This document shows positions 1-8,717 of a DNA stretch of 64,000 bases, piece after piece. A model generated the notes under the pieces. It had not been told where the DNA came from, ran no database searches, and saw only the letters and a list, made by a program, of their open reading frames with translations. How positions within the stretch are numbered: the first letter of the stretch is position 1; the number at the start of each line of letters is the position of its first letter. The stretch comes from Mycolicibacterium sp. (GTDB lineage Bacteria > Actinomycetota > Actinomycetes > Mycobacteriales > Mycobacteriaceae). The position numbers and the translations under genes were made by a program. The stretch spans positions 67,125 to 131,124 of the forward strand of contig NZ_JAEMTA010000004.1 in the NCBI RefSeq assembly GCF_016462545.1, given 5' to 3'.

Positions 1-1354
1 TGTACGTCTCGATGTGGGCTGTTCCAGTAGGGGCCAGGGTGGTCGTGGTGCCAGGCTTCGCCAGTAATTCGGATTGGAGCTCGGTACTGCGATCGGCGTG
101 CCAGGTTCGTGGCGTCGTGGAGTAGACGCCGGCCGAATACTTCGACAGGGTGCCGCCGTTGGCGCCTACCAGTCCGTAGGAGCCTGGGTTCTTGCGCATC
201 GCGTGGACGGTCTCGGCGATGGCGTGCATCGAATAGTTGTTGCCTGCGCCGCCGAAGTAGGGCAAACCACCGGTCAGGGTCAAACCGCGCGGATCGTTGA
301 CCGAGAGCCCGAGGCCGTCGCAGACGTTGGATACTGCGATCGGAAAGCAGCTATAGAGGTCGAACGTGGCGATCTGACCTTGCTCGATGCCTGCGACCCG
401 CAGCGCCTCCTGGGCCGCGAGCACTGCTGACGGTGCACGGCTCAGATCCCGCCGATCGAGCAGGGTCGCCTCCCGCAGGTCGGCGTGACCATGTAGGTAC
501 ACCCAATGCTCCTCGGGTACAGCCAGTTCCGCCGCGGTGACAACCGACATCAGGAGAACTGCCGCGCCCTGGTTCACCTGGTCGCGCGCCACCATCAAAC
601 GTGGATAGGGATCCGCGATCATGCGGTTCGACGGGGTGATCGTTTCCAGCTCGGCGACGGTGCGTTCAGCTGGGGATGCGGCGAAAGGATTCACCGCAGC
701 CACGTGGGTGAAGGGGGAGAGCAGCTCCGCCATCTGATGGCGGTACTGGTCAGCCGTCACGGCGAGGCGCGCGCGGCGCGCATTTTCCAGCAGTGCGTAT
801 TGCGATGGCGCGTCGACCAATCCGTGCGTGACGTACTCCGGGCCCGACATGCCCTCGAGGCCGTATCCGCGGTCGGTCAATTGTCCGTCGACAGTCTCGG
901 TGAAGTCGGGCTTCTCATCGGCGGACATCAGGTGGCGGACGGTGGAGATCGCCTCGGATCCGAAGATCATGACGACGTCGCGGTCACCCGCGGCGATGGC
1001 CGCGGACATCTCGTTGACGAGGTGCTGGGGACTCTGGCCGCCCACCACCTCGAGGATGGCGTCGGCGGGATCGGCGCCGATGCGGTGCGCGACGGACCGC
1101 GGGTAATTATTGGACTTGCCGAACGGAGCTCTTGCTCGTGGTGTCGAGATCTCGAATTGTCGCACTCCGGCTACGGTGTCGATCCGCCGAGCCACCGCGG
1201 TCGTGTCGGTGCCGCAGTCAATGAGCGCGGCGCGCGCGGCCTCCGCCGCGAGGTCGACGGCCGACAGCGCCCGGTAGCCGAGATCGTCTATCCGCTCACT
1301 GCATTGACCGACTCCGACGAGCACCGGTGTTCGCGGATCGAGGTGCGCGCTCAT
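1..1354 (-). CDS. Thiolase-like acetyl-CoA acetyltransferase, C-terminus cut by window edge
   Basis: The frame is open from an ATG at 1354 to the window start, giving about 451 residues without a stop. The N-terminus runs MSAHLDPRTPVLVGVGQCSE, the usual opening of the long (about 500 aa) actinobacterial thiolase-like acetyl-CoA acetyltransferases, and the last visible residues (TLAPTGTAHIETY) look like the C-terminal extension of that group, so roughly 50 residues are probably missing. The start overlaps the stop of the upstream CoA-transferase by four bases (ATGA), indicating translational coupling and a shared role in acyl-CoA metabolism. Substrate not predictable. Plus-strand frames over this stretch look like shadows. 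Confidence 0.8.
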   Translation of the reverse strand, partial: MSAHLDPRTPVLVGVGQCSERIDDLGYRALSAVDLAAEAARAALIDCGTDTTAVARRIDTVAGVRQFEISTPRARAPFGKSNNYPRSVAHRIGADPADAILEVVGGQSPQHLVNEMSAAIAAGDRDVVMIFGSEAISTVRHLMSADEKPDFTETVDGQLTDRGYGLEGMSGPEYVTHGLVDAPSQYALLENARRARLAVTADQYRHQMAELLSPFTHVAAVNPFAASPAERTVAELETITPSNRMIADPYPRLMVARDQVNQGAAVLLMSVVTAAELAVPEEHWVYLHGHADLREATLLDRRDLSRAPSAVLAAQEALRVAGIEQGQIATFDLYSCFPIAVSNVCDGLGLSVNDPRGLTLTGGLPYFGGAGNNYSMHAIAETVHAMRKNPGSYGLVGANGGTLSKYSAGVYSTTPRTWHADRSTELQSELLAKPGTTTTLAPTGTAHIETY

Positions 1355-3891
1355 GTCGGCCCTTCCTGCGGTAGGGCGAGGACTCCGTCTCGCGCGAGTT
1401 GGTCGATGGCGGCATCGTCGAGTTTCAGGATCGTTCGACAGACCGTCCGGGTGTCTTGAGCCATGACCGGCGCCGGATTCATCTGCGGTGTCTCGATGGC
1501 GTCGAACAGGGCGATCCCCGTTTCTACGGTCAACGGGTCGTCCCAACCGGGTTGCGGCAGTCGGGTGAACGCGTGTCGATGCACGAGCTGAGGGTCGTCG
1601 AGTAGATCCTTGACATGGGCGGCGGCGCCGGCCGCGACGCCGGCGGCTTGCAGTCGGGCGGCGGCGTCGCGGGGGTCCAGTGAGATGGACCATTCCTCGA
1701 CGGCACGGTCGATCTCGTCGCGATGATCGATTCTGCCGTTGGGGGTCGCCAAGTCTGGGCGGTCGGCGAGGTCGCTTCGGCCGATGGTGTTGGCCAGTCG
1801 GATCCAGTCCGTGTCGCCGTCGACCGTCATCGCGCAGTAGGCGTCCTCGCCGCGGCAGCGGTATATCCCGGTGGGCGCGTCGAATTCACCGACGTTGCCG
1901 CGCGCGACCATCGTGCCGGGTTGCAGTGATTCGCGTAGATACGCGGTGCCCAGTTGGGCGAAGACGGTCTCCATCTGCGCCACGGTGATCGAGGTGCCCG
2001 TGCCGGTGCGGCGACGGTCGATCAGAGCGGCGATGATCGCGGTGACGGCTACCCGGGCGGCAGCGTGATCGGGATAGATGGTCATGTCGTCGCCGAACGC
2101 GCTGGGTGAATCGGGGTGTCGCCACAGGCTGGTCAGGCCGACCGCCGCGCGAACCAACGGGCCGTAACCCATGCGGTTGCTCCACGGTCCACTGCTACCG
2201 AACGCACTGCTTTCGACCACGATGATCCCGGGATTGAGTGTGCGCAGAACATCGTCGCCGAGCCCGAGGGACTCCATCGTTCCGGGTTTGAAGTTGCTCA
2301 GGACGACGTCCGAGGTGGCAATCAACTCGCGAAAAAGTTCGACCCCGTGTGGGTCCCGCAGATTGAGACCCAAGCTGAGCTTGTTGCGATTTCCCACCGA
2401 GAACGGGTGGCTCACCCGTGTCGGGGTGTCGGCCTGGCGCGCACCGTCCATGAAGGCCCGGTTCTCGACTTTGATCACCTCGGCCCCCTGATCGGCGAGC
2501 AGGCGCCCCGTCTCGGCGCCGACCACGATCACCCCTAAATCGAGGACCCGGAGCCCGGACAGCGGGCGGACGGGTTCGGCCGACGTCGTCTTGGAAGCGA
2601 CGGTCCGAAGGTCGTCGTCGCCGTCGGTGGCGAACCTGTCAGGGTGCTCTCCCAGGGTTGGCGCGCGGAATCGGAAGCCGGCCCGCCGTCCGCCGATCTC
2701 GAGGTAGCCGTTCGGTACTCGACCGGTGAGTCCCGGGGTGACTTCCACGTCGACGAACGATCGGCGGGCCGTCGCGTGATCACTGCAGGCAGCTTCGGCC
2801 GCGGTATTCAGACTGGCGATGGGGATGCCGAGTTCACCTGCCCGCGTGACGATGTCGTCACGTGTCTCATCGGCGAACAGTTTGGCGATCACGTCGCGAA
2901 GCGTGTCCCAGGACTTGATTCGGGTGGCGAGTTGCTCGTAGGACGGGTCTGCGAACTCGGCGGGTTCGCCGAGCCAGGTGAACATCGCACGCCAGTGCTT
3001 GGGCGCCAGCAGGCACAGTCGGACGTGACCATCGATGCACTCGAAGATCGGGTAGAGCATCCGCGCGTCTGGACGTCCCGGTGGCAGCTTCGAGAGTGGT
3101 CGACCCATGGTGGCGGTGCCGGCCATGCCGAAGCCGGGATCGAGTCCCTGCACGGCCATGTCGTGCAGGGCGCAGTCGACGTATGCGCCGGTCCCCGTCT
3201 GCTGCGCGCAGTAGTAGGCGAGGAGCGTGGCGAAGGCGGCCTGGACGGCACCGGCTTCGGTGGTGAAAGGTCCAGGGGGCAGGAGGGGTTCGCGGTCCGC
3301 GGCACCGGAACGGGTCAACACCGATGACATCGCCGCGTGGACGGCCTCATCGGCGCGCCACTGCCGATACGGCCCGCTCTGGCCGAAGTGGCTGACGGAC
3401 ACCACCACCAATGCGGGGTTGTGACTGCGCATCAGTGTCGGGGCCACACCCAGATCGTCGAGTCGCCCGGGCGGCATGGATTCGACGACGATGTCGGCAC
3501 CACCCACCAACTTCAGAAAGTCGTCACGGCCGCTCTTGGTGGTCAGATCGAGGACGACACCTCGTTTGTTCGCGTGCGCGGTGAGAAATGGAAGGCCGAT
3601 GTCGTCGTGTCGGGGATGTGCGCGACGTGAGGCCACGCCCTCTGGTGGTTCGACGAGTATGACGTCTGCGCCCAGTTCGGCAAGAAAACGCGTCGATGAA
3701 GCGGCCGCGCCGTCGGTCAGGTCGATCACCCGAACTCCGCGCAACGGCAGGCCGTCGTCGACCTCTGCGTCAACCTCAGCGGGTGCGGTCATCGTCGTCG
3801 CCGTCATTCGCCGTGCACTCGTACGGGATGGATGGGGAGGAGCTTCGCCTTCCGCGCGCATGTCATCCGATCGCCGGGTTCTGGGGTCCAT
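1351..3891 (-). CDS. Tandem (double-length) CaiB/BaiF family CoA-transferase
   Basis: 846 residues, about twice the usual length of a family III CoA-transferase. The N-terminal half begins near residue 50 (LRGVRVIDLTDG) and the C-terminal half near residue 444 (LSGLRVLDLG), so the protein is a fusion of two homologous domains. These enzymes move CoA between acyl groups through an aspartyl intermediate. The C half keeps the expected aspartate (D608 in IYPDHAAARVAV); the matching position in the N half appears to be glutamate (E212 in FTTEAGAVQAAF), so the N half may be catalytically altered. The start at 3891 is backed by AGGTGG just upstream; ATGs at residues 29 and 34 lack one. It likely activates or recycles CoA esters for the downstream thiolase-like protein. 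A short palindrome (GTGGCGCCAC, 3926-3935) lies in the 122 bp upstream. Confidence 0.9.
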   Translation of the reverse strand: MDPRTRRSDDMRAEGEAPPHPSRTSARRMTATTMTAPAEVDAEVDDGLPLRGVRVIDLTDGAAASSTRFLAELGADVILVEPPEGVASRRAHPRHDDIGLPFLTAHANKRGVVLDLTTKSGRDDFLKLVGGADIVVESMPPGRLDDLGVAPTLMRSHNPALVVVSVSHFGQSGPYRQWRADEAVHAAMSSVLTRSGAADREPLLPPGPFTTEAGAVQAAFATLLAYYCAQQTGTGAYVDCALHDMAVQGLDPGFGMAGTATMGRPLSKLPPGRPDARMLYPIFECIDGHVRLCLLAPKHWRAMFTWLGEPAEFADPSYEQLATRIKSWDTLRDVIAKLFADETRDDIVTRAGELGIPIASLNTAAEAACSDHATARRSFVDVEVTPGLTGRVPNGYLEIGGRRAGFRFRAPTLGEHPDRFATDGDDDLRTVASKTTSAEPVRPLSGLRVLDLGVIVVGAETGRLLADQGAEVIKVENRAFMDGARQADTPTRVSHPFSVGNRNKLSLGLNLRDPHGVELFRELIATSDVVLSNFKPGTMESLGLGDDVLRTLNPGIIVVESSAFGSSGPWSNRMGYGPLVRAAVGLTSLWRHPDSPSAFGDDMTIYPDHAAARVAVTAIIAALIDRRRTGTGTSITVAQMETVFAQLGTAYLRESLQPGTMVARGNVGEFDAPTGIYRCRGEDAYCAMTVDGDTDWIRLANTIGRSDLADRPDLATPNGRIDHRDEIDRAVEEWSISLDPRDAAARLQAAGVAAGAAAHVKDLLDDPQLVHRHAFTRLPQPGWDDPLTVETGIALFDAIETPQMNPAPVMAQDTRTVCRTILKLDDAAIDQLARDGVLALPQEGPT

Positions 3892-4013
3892 GGTCCACCT
3901 AATAAAGGTAAACTAAGTTATATATGTGGCGCCACCGCGCGGCTGGTCGAAGCTGTTCGTCGGCGGCCGCTGTAGGCCGGCACCGGTGCAGGCTCGGGAC
4001 GATTCGCGCCGGG

Positions 4014-4232
4014 TTACCGCTGAGGGTCGTCGGTCGAGTCGGACAGCACGACCGCCCGCTCAGGGCAGAGCCTCTTGGCGCGCTGGACCGCATCGAGGCG
4101 ATCGAATGGGACGTCGCCGTCACCACGAACATGGGCCAGGCCACGGTCATCGTCGTCGATGAGATCAGGCACCTCCGAGTAGCACAAGCCGTGTCCCATG
4201 CAGCGGGTGAGATCAATCTGGACCGTCGTCAT
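4014..4232 (-). CDS. Small 3Fe-4S type ferredoxin (P450 partner)
   Basis: 72 residues with the P450-associated ferredoxin pattern: C11-x2-H14-x2-C17 (RCMGHGLC) and C56-P57 near the end. Histidine replaces the second cysteine of a classical 4Fe-4S motif, which in mycobacterial ferredoxins goes with a 3Fe-4S or His-ligated cluster. It is a soluble one-electron carrier. Its start overlaps the stop of the P450 at 4229 by four bases (ATGA), so the two are translationally coupled and it is presumably the electron donor for that P450. Confidence 0.9.
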   Translation of the reverse strand: MTTVQIDLTRCMGHGLCYSEVPDLIDDDDRGLAHVRGDGDVPFDRLDAVQRAKRLCPERAVVLSDSTDDPQR

Positions 4233-5416
4233 GTGCCCGGTCCGCCGAACACCAGGGGAAGGCTCTCCAAGTGGTAAGTCCCCGTAGGCCAGGCGATTCG
4301 GGGCTCGAATCCGTCAACAATCTCGTAGTCCGGAATCCTGGCGTGGAACTCCTCGACGATCAATCGTAGTTCACGACGGGCTAGATGTGACCCGAGGCAG
4401 CGATGGATGCCACCGCCGAAGCTCAAATGGCCGCGTCCGGCTGCTGACAGGTCGATCCCGTCCGGCGCAGCGCCATCGTTGGCTTCGCGGTTGGCGGTGG
4501 CCATGCAAATACGGACCATCGCTCCTTCTGGGATGGTGACACCGGCGACGTCGACCTGTTGGGTGGTTCGCCGGGGAACCATCGGTGCGGGCAACTCGAG
4601 TCGGAGAATCTCCTCGACGAGCGGTGAGATCAAGGCGGGGTCATCGATCACGGTCCGTCGTAAGTCTGGACGTCGCGCTAGGTGGTACATGGTGAATCCG
4701 ATGGCGCCGGTGGTGGTGTCCAGTGCAGCCAGGACGAACAGGAAGCACATGCCCAGGATGTCGAGGTCGGTGAGACCTTCGTCGTCGGCGACTGCGAGCA
4801 GGCGGCCAATCATGTCGTCGGTGCCAGGGTGGCTACGCTTCAGGCTGACATGCTCCTGCAGGTAACCGAGTAACGCTGCGCCGGCCTCCATCGCGGCGGG
4901 GGTGGCCTCGCTCTTGGACGCGTCGGATGTCAGCGTGTCTGACCAGAGTTTGAATTTGTCGCGGTCGGCGACCGGCAACCCGAACAAGGTGAGTAGCACC
5001 TGCGTCGGAAAGAGCTCGGCGAGGTCGGTGATGGCGTCGCAACGTCCCTGGGCAACAAGGGGTTCGACCAGTTCGGCTGCTTGTCTGCGTAGGTCGTCTT
5101 CGAGCGCGTTGATGACGCGGGGTGACAGCATCGGGTCCAGCAGGCGCCGGTAGCGGGCATGGTCGGGAGGATCAATCATCAACGGCACCATGGGGATCGG
5201 GCTTCCAACGTCGTATCCGCCGGCCGAGGAGAAGATCTCGGGGTGGTGCTGGGCGAACCGCACCGCCTCCAAGCTCGTCAGGTACCACATACCGTCCGCT
5301 TCGAAGACGTCACCGCGGTCCCTCACGTAGCGCCACCCGGCACTGCGGTCTAGCGCCATCGGCGCAGATTCATAGAAACCCGACTGTTGCCGAGGATCGG
5401 TCGTGGTCTGCATCAT
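4229..5416 (-). CDS. Cytochrome P450
   Basis: 395 residues, normal for a soluble bacterial P450. The heme-binding loop is FGGGIHRCLG with the cysteine ligand at about C340; the K-helix ExxR is EEILR; the I-helix reads AALDTTTG, with alanine where many P450s have glycine but with the oxygen-activating Asp/Thr pair kept. AGGAG lies three bases before the first ATG and six before the second (5413), so the start is one of these two. The ferredoxin gene follows with a four-base overlap. The CYP family and substrate are not assigned; the adjacent NTF2-fold proteins suggest a hydrophobic cyclic or epoxide-forming substrate (inference). Confidence 0.93.
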   Translation of the reverse strand: MMQTTTDPRQQSGFYESAPMALDRSAGWRYVRDRGDVFEADGMWYLTSLEAVRFAQHHPEIFSSAGGYDVGSPIPMVPLMIDPPDHARYRRLLDPMLSPRVINALEDDLRRQAAELVEPLVAQGRCDAITDLAELFPTQVLLTLFGLPVADRDKFKLWSDTLTSDASKSEATPAAMEAGAALLGYLQEHVSLKRSHPGTDDMIGRLLAVADDEGLTDLDILGMCFLFVLAALDTTTGAIGFTMYHLARRPDLRRTVIDDPALISPLVEEILRLELPAPMVPRRTTQQVDVAGVTIPEGAMVRICMATANREANDGAAPDGIDLSAAGRGHLSFGGGIHRCLGSHLARRELRLIVEEFHARIPDYEIVDGFEPRIAWPTGTYHLESLPLVFGGPGT

Positions 5417-5422
5417 GATCTC

Positions 5423-5932
5423 CTAGTGCTGGTAGCTGACGTCGGCGCCGACCATGTCTTCACGGATCGTGCCCTCCCACATGGGGTACTCCTCGGTGAC
5501 GGTGAGCACGTGGCAGGGGGAGAAAGCTACTTTGCGATGCGCGATGCGCCACTGCCCCTCCCGACGTTCCACCCTGTCGAGATAACGCACGCGCAGGAAG
5601 ACTTCCCGATCGCTCTGGCCACCGTCGGCGTCGGGTTCGCGGTAGAAGGCCAGGGTGTAGGTCTCGGTATGCGCGACGTCGCCGTCGACCTCGATCAGCT
5701 GCGTTCCGTTGTGGTGCATCCAGTGGTGCCCGGGGACGCTTCCGGTAGCCATGAAATTCACGAAATCGGCTGCAGGGCCGTTGATCGGACCATGCTCATC
5801 GATCGCGTCCGGGTGGAACAGCGACGCGAGGAGCTTGTGATCTTGACGGTCGATGGCGCGCGGATACAGCGCCAGCAGACGACGAATGGCCGCTTCGTCG
5901 ATGAGGCGCTGCACCTCGGGGTCGCGTTCCAT
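5423..5932 (-). CDS. SnoaL/NTF2-fold protein
   Basis: 169 residues. The N-terminal helix (EVQRLIDEAAIRRLLALYPR) followed by AIDRQDHKLLASLFHPDA is the standard opening of the SnoaL-like nuclear-transport-factor-2 fold group (alpha+beta cone, hydrophobic pocket). Members include isomerases, dehydratases, aromatic-dioxygenase small subunits and proteins of unknown function. The start at 5932 has GAGAGGA seven bases upstream; upstream in-frame ATGs (to 6010) lack one and would add non-homologous sequence. It precedes the P450 by a few bases on the same strand. Function in the pathway unknown. Confidence 0.82.
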   Translation of the reverse strand: MERDPEVQRLIDEAAIRRLLALYPRAIDRQDHKLLASLFHPDAIDEHGPINGPAADFVNFMATGSVPGHHWMHHNGTQLIEVDGDVAHTETYTLAFYREPDADGGQSDREVFLRVRYLDRVERREGQWRIAHRKVAFSPCHVLTVTEEYPMWEGTIREDMVGADVSYQH

Positions 5933-6096
5933 GGGTGTTCCTCTCGGTCGTAGGACGGGTCGGTTCAGTGGGGCAGACGGCATGAGGCGTCGGCAGGTCT
6001 CCGGCGGCAATCCATCGGCGCAAGAATGCGAGTGCGTGTTCTGCGCCTCTCACGGCTGTCGAATGGGTCTGTCGATCACGTCAGCGCTTACGGATC

Positions 6097-6516
6097 TCAG
6101 ACCGACAGGTAGTCGCTGGGGAGCAGGCCGGCCACGTCTTCACCGGTCATCATCTTCATCGGCAGGCTGGTGTCCCAGTAGTCGGTCCAGCGCGCGATCT
6201 TGCCGGCGTGCACCACGAACGTCCCCATCACGGGAATACCTACCAGTTCGCCGGCCGGAGTCTTGATCATGTCCAGGCGTTCGGTGAGCACGGTGTCCCC
6301 GGAGGCAGCGATGTTGATCATCTCGTAGGCGTAGGAATCGGGGAACACGGCGAACTGCTGGCCGAGGTTCGCGACGATGGCGTCGGCGCCCACCGTTGCT
6401 GGCATGCCGACGTTCTGATACACCGCGTCCTCACCGAGATAGTGCTTAAGGGCAGCTGCGTCGCGGTGCTCCATCAGCCCACAAAAGCTGCTGACGATGT
6501 CGATCGGGTCGGTCAT
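6097..6516 (-). CDS. Limonene-1,2-epoxide hydrolase family protein
   Basis: 139 residues, NTF2 fold. The residues that define the limonene-epoxide hydrolase (LEH) active site are all in place: Y33-x-N35 (VYQNVGMP), R80-x-D82 (TERLDM) and D115 (YWDTS), matching Tyr53/Asn55, Arg99/Asp101 and Asp132 of the Rhodococcus enzyme. LEH opens epoxides in one step to a diol; the M. tuberculosis relative EphG (Rv2740) acts on bulky lipid or sterol epoxides. GAAGAGG lies seven bases before the ATG. The gene diverges from the TetR gene at 6597 with a palindromic operator between. A P450 (epoxide-forming) and this hydrolase could act in sequence (inference). Confidence 0.85.
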   Translation of the reverse strand: MTDPIDIVSSFCGLMEHRDAAALKHYLGEDAVYQNVGMPATVGADAIVANLGQQFAVFPDSYAYEMINIAASGDTVLTERLDMIKTPAGELVGIPVMGTFVVHAGKIARWTDYWDTSLPMKMMTGEDVAGLLPSDYLSV

Positions 6517-6565
6517 GGCGTACCTCTTCCCGGAACAGATTGGCGTACAGCTTGAATGCTTTACA

Positions 6566-6580
6566 CCTACAGGCTGTATG
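6566..6580. promoter_or_regulatory. Palindromic operator, copy 1 (TetR site)
   Basis: CCTACAGGCTGTATG, with a perfect 5+1+5 inverted repeat TACAG-G-CTGTA at 6568-6578. It lies in the 80-bp divergent region between the epoxide hydrolase and TetR genes, just upstream of the -10 element of the TetR gene. A copy identical at 12 of 15 positions lies at 7333-7347, so the TetR protein probably represses itself, the divergent gene and the downstream P450 operon. Confidence 0.6.
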
Positions 6581-6584
6581 GGAA

Positions 6585-6590
6585 TATACT
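6585..6590 (+). promoter_or_regulatory. -10 element TATACT for a probable leaderless TetR transcript
   Basis: TATACT followed by six bases and the GTG at 6597. Mycobacterial leaderless genes have a TANNNT box about seven bases before the start codon, so transcription and translation probably begin together at 6597. No Shine-Dalgarno sequence precedes that GTG. Confidence 0.5.
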
Positions 6591-6596
6591 GAGCAC

Positions 6597-7229
6597 GTGC
6601 CTAGAGGTCAACAGTCGGCGAAAGCTGCGAAGACTCCGCGCGCGCTTCAGGCCGAAGCCACTCGCGCGGCGTTGATTGCCGCGGCACGTCGACTGTTCGT
6701 GGAGAAGGGCTACTTCGACACCGGGACCGAGGAGATCGTCGCCGCGTCCGGCGTTGGCACCCGCGGGGCTCTGTACCACCACTTCGGTGACAAGCGCGCT
6801 GTTTTCCAGGCGGTCTTCGAGCAGGTGGAAGAGGACCTGCTTGCCGCGGCCGGAGGCATGGATGACACCGGCGACGCGCTCGGGCGGCTACGCTCGGGCC
6901 TCCTGAGATTTCTTGATGCTTCACTTACTCCCGAGGTCCAGCGCATTTTGTTGATCGACGGTCCCGCCGTATTGGGCTGGCAGACCTGGCGTCAACTCGA
7001 AGGCCGCTACGGCGTCGGGGCCATCCACGGGCTGCTCGAGCGCGCCGTCCTCGAAGGCTCGCTACCGGCGCAACCGTTGATCGTTCTGGCTCACGTCCTC
7101 TTGGCGGCGGTGGACGAAGCCGCCCTGGTGATCGCGAACTCGCCCGAACCGGTAGCCGCCCGCGATCAAGGCATCGCCGCCATCAGCCAGCTGCTGGCCG
7201 GATTGGGACTTCCCGTACCCCTGCAGTGA
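6597..7229 (+). CDS. TetR family transcriptional regulator
   Basis: 210 residues from a GTG at 6597 (an upstream TTG at 6540 is in frame but would place the operator inside the gene). The N-terminal HTH reads ARRLFVEKGYFDTGTEEI followed by GTRGALYHHFGDKRAVF, the standard TetR DNA-binding domain; the rest is the alpha-helical ligand-binding dimerisation region. The GTG fits a leaderless start. It sits between the divergent epoxide hydrolase gene and the P450 operon, both of which carry the same palindrome, so local autoregulated repression relieved by a pathway compound is likely (inference). Confidence 0.9.
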   Translation: MPRGQQSAKAAKTPRALQAEATRAALIAAARRLFVEKGYFDTGTEEIVAASGVGTRGALYHHFGDKRAVFQAVFEQVEEDLLAAAGGMDDTGDALGRLRSGLLRFLDASLTPEVQRILLIDGPAVLGWQTWRQLEGRYGVGAIHGLLERAVLEGSLPAQPLIVLAHVLLAAVDEAALVIANSPEPVAARDQGIAAISQLLAGLGLPVPLQ

Positions 7230-7332
7230 GTTTGGCCGATCTGCGGTGGCGGGCGGTCGCAGCTTGGACGGACTACGGCCGAACGGTTGACAGCTTCGCG
7301 CTCGTCTGAACATACTGCATGCACGCGAACCG

Positions 7333-7347
7333 CATACAGACCGTATG
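7333..7347. promoter_or_regulatory. Palindromic operator, copy 2 (TetR site)
   Basis: CATACAGACCGTATG, inverted repeat CATAC-N5-GTATG. It matches the site at 6566-6580 at 12 of 15 positions and lies about 100 bp before the P450 start at 7449, downstream of a possible -10 box CATACT (7311-7316). Probably bound by the adjacent TetR protein. Confidence 0.55.
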
Positions 7348-7356
7348 TCAAGGTGC

Positions 7357-7377
7357 CCGTTAGCCGTTAGCCGTTGG
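7357..7377 (+). repeat. Three tandem 7-bp repeats (CCGTTAG)
   Basis: CCGTTAG, CCGTTAG, CCGTTGG follow one another immediately after operator copy 2, in the leader of the P450 operon. Could be a regulatory element or replication slippage; no function is evident. Confidence 0.6.
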
Positions 7378-7448
7378 CTGACCGGCTGCGTGCGGCGAGC
7401 GCCCGAGCTGACCGATTGATTTGTACCCGTGCTGACGAGGAGCCGAAG

Positions 7449-8717
7449 GTGGAGACCCCCGACGTCGTGCGCGACATGGTGAAGCACTTCGACCACCACG
7501 CACCGCAGTTCGCGCAGGAAGGCATTCCACAGAGGGTCTACGCCGAAATACGCGCACGTTGCCCCGTGACGTGGAGCGACGCGGAGGGCGGCTTTTGGAT
7601 CGCCTCGAAATACCGGGACATCGTCCGTGTCGCCGACGACGCCGCGACGTTCTCATCGGCCCTGGGCAACCTGGTGCCGCACGCCCCCGACGCACTCCCG
7701 GAGCAGGAGCGGTTCGCCCTGCTCGAGAGCGGGAAGGGCAGCGCGCCCCCGGTGTTCTTCGATCCACCACTGCACGGCGCGTACCGGCGGGCGTTGAACC
7801 CGTTGTTCACGCCGAAAGCCGTTCGCAGCCGTGAGAATTACATCCGGGCGGTGACCGATGAGCACATCGATGCGTTCATCGACTCGGGGTCGTGCGAGGT
7901 CGTGGGTGCGTTCTGCGCACCGGTACCGGCAATCGTCGTGCTCGACTGGCTCGGACTACCGACCGAGGGCTGGAAGCAGTGGTCGGATGCGGTGTTGTCG
8001 CAGTTCGACAACCCCGGGCAGACCGGTCCGGACCCGTCCAAGATCGATCTACCGGCTGTGCTCGCCGAAGTGCAGGACCGACGGACCAATCCCCGCGACG
8101 ACGTGCTGACCGCGCTGTCCCAAACCGAAGTGGACGGGGCGCTTCTCAACGACATTGAACTGCTGCAGATCGTCGCGGTCGTCATCTTTGCCGGACTCGA
8201 CACCACCACCAACGCCGTTGCGAACTCGCTGGTCGAACTGCAACGCCACCCCGAACTGCGCGCCGAACTCGCCCGGACGTCGATCGACGATCCGCTGTGG
8301 GGGTCCGCCGTCGAAGAGCTGCTCCGCTACGTCTGTCCCGTCCAAGGATTCCGCCGCACCGCTCGCGAGGAGGCCCGAGTCGGCGACGCCACGGTCAAAC
8401 CCGGTGAGCGGGTCTTCATGCTCTGGGCCTCCGGAAACTTCGACGAGGAGATCTTCGACGATCCGACGAGGCTGGATCTGCGCCGAAACAACAACCGGCA
8501 CTTGTCCTTCGGCCGCGGAATCCATCGCTGCTCCGGCGCGCACCTCGCCCGCCTGGAGATGACGATCATGCTCCAGCAGTTGTTGCACCGCATTCCCGAC
8601 TACGAGATCGACGAACGCGCTCTTCATCTGCACTCCGACGTCGGCCTGGTCTACGGGTTCGGATCGGTCCCCATGCGGTTCAACACGCCGGCCGTGGCCT
8701 CGTCCTGCGATGCCTGA
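7449..8717 (+). CDS. Cytochrome P450
   Basis: 422 residues from GTG 7449, chosen because GAGGAG lies six bases upstream; a TTG at 7374 would add 25 residues of weak sequence. Signature elements: I-helix FAGLDTTTN, K-helix EELLR, heme loop FGRGIHRCSG with the cysteine ligand at about C361. First gene of a plus-strand series whose members overlap by a few bases (SMP-30-like, hydrolase, methyltransferase), followed by a second P450. No ferredoxin gene is adjacent, so electrons must come from elsewhere. Family and substrate not assigned. Confidence 0.92.
   Translation: METPDVVRDMVKHFDHHAPQFAQEGIPQRVYAEIRARCPVTWSDAEGGFWIASKYRDIVRVADDAATFSSALGNLVPHAPDALPEQERFALLESGKGSAPPVFFDPPLHGAYRRALNPLFTPKAVRSRENYIRAVTDEHIDAFIDSGSCEVVGAFCAPVPAIVVLDWLGLPTEGWKQWSDAVLSQFDNPGQTGPDPSKIDLPAVLAEVQDRRTNPRDDVLTALSQTEVDGALLNDIELLQIVAVVIFAGLDTTTNAVANSLVELQRHPELRAELARTSIDDPLWGSAVEELLRYVCPVQGFRRTAREEARVGDATVKPGERVFMLWASGNFDEEIFDDPTRLDLRRNNNRHLSFGRGIHRCSGAHLARLEMTIMLQQLLHRIPDYEIDERALHLHSDVGLVYGFGSVPMRFNTPAVASSCDA

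Noticed and set aside
506..1459. Long plus-strand frame (317 codons) opposite the thiolase-like gene
   Set aside because: Composition is that of an antisense shadow in high-GC DNA and the minus-strand frame has clear family sequence and an ATGA junction.
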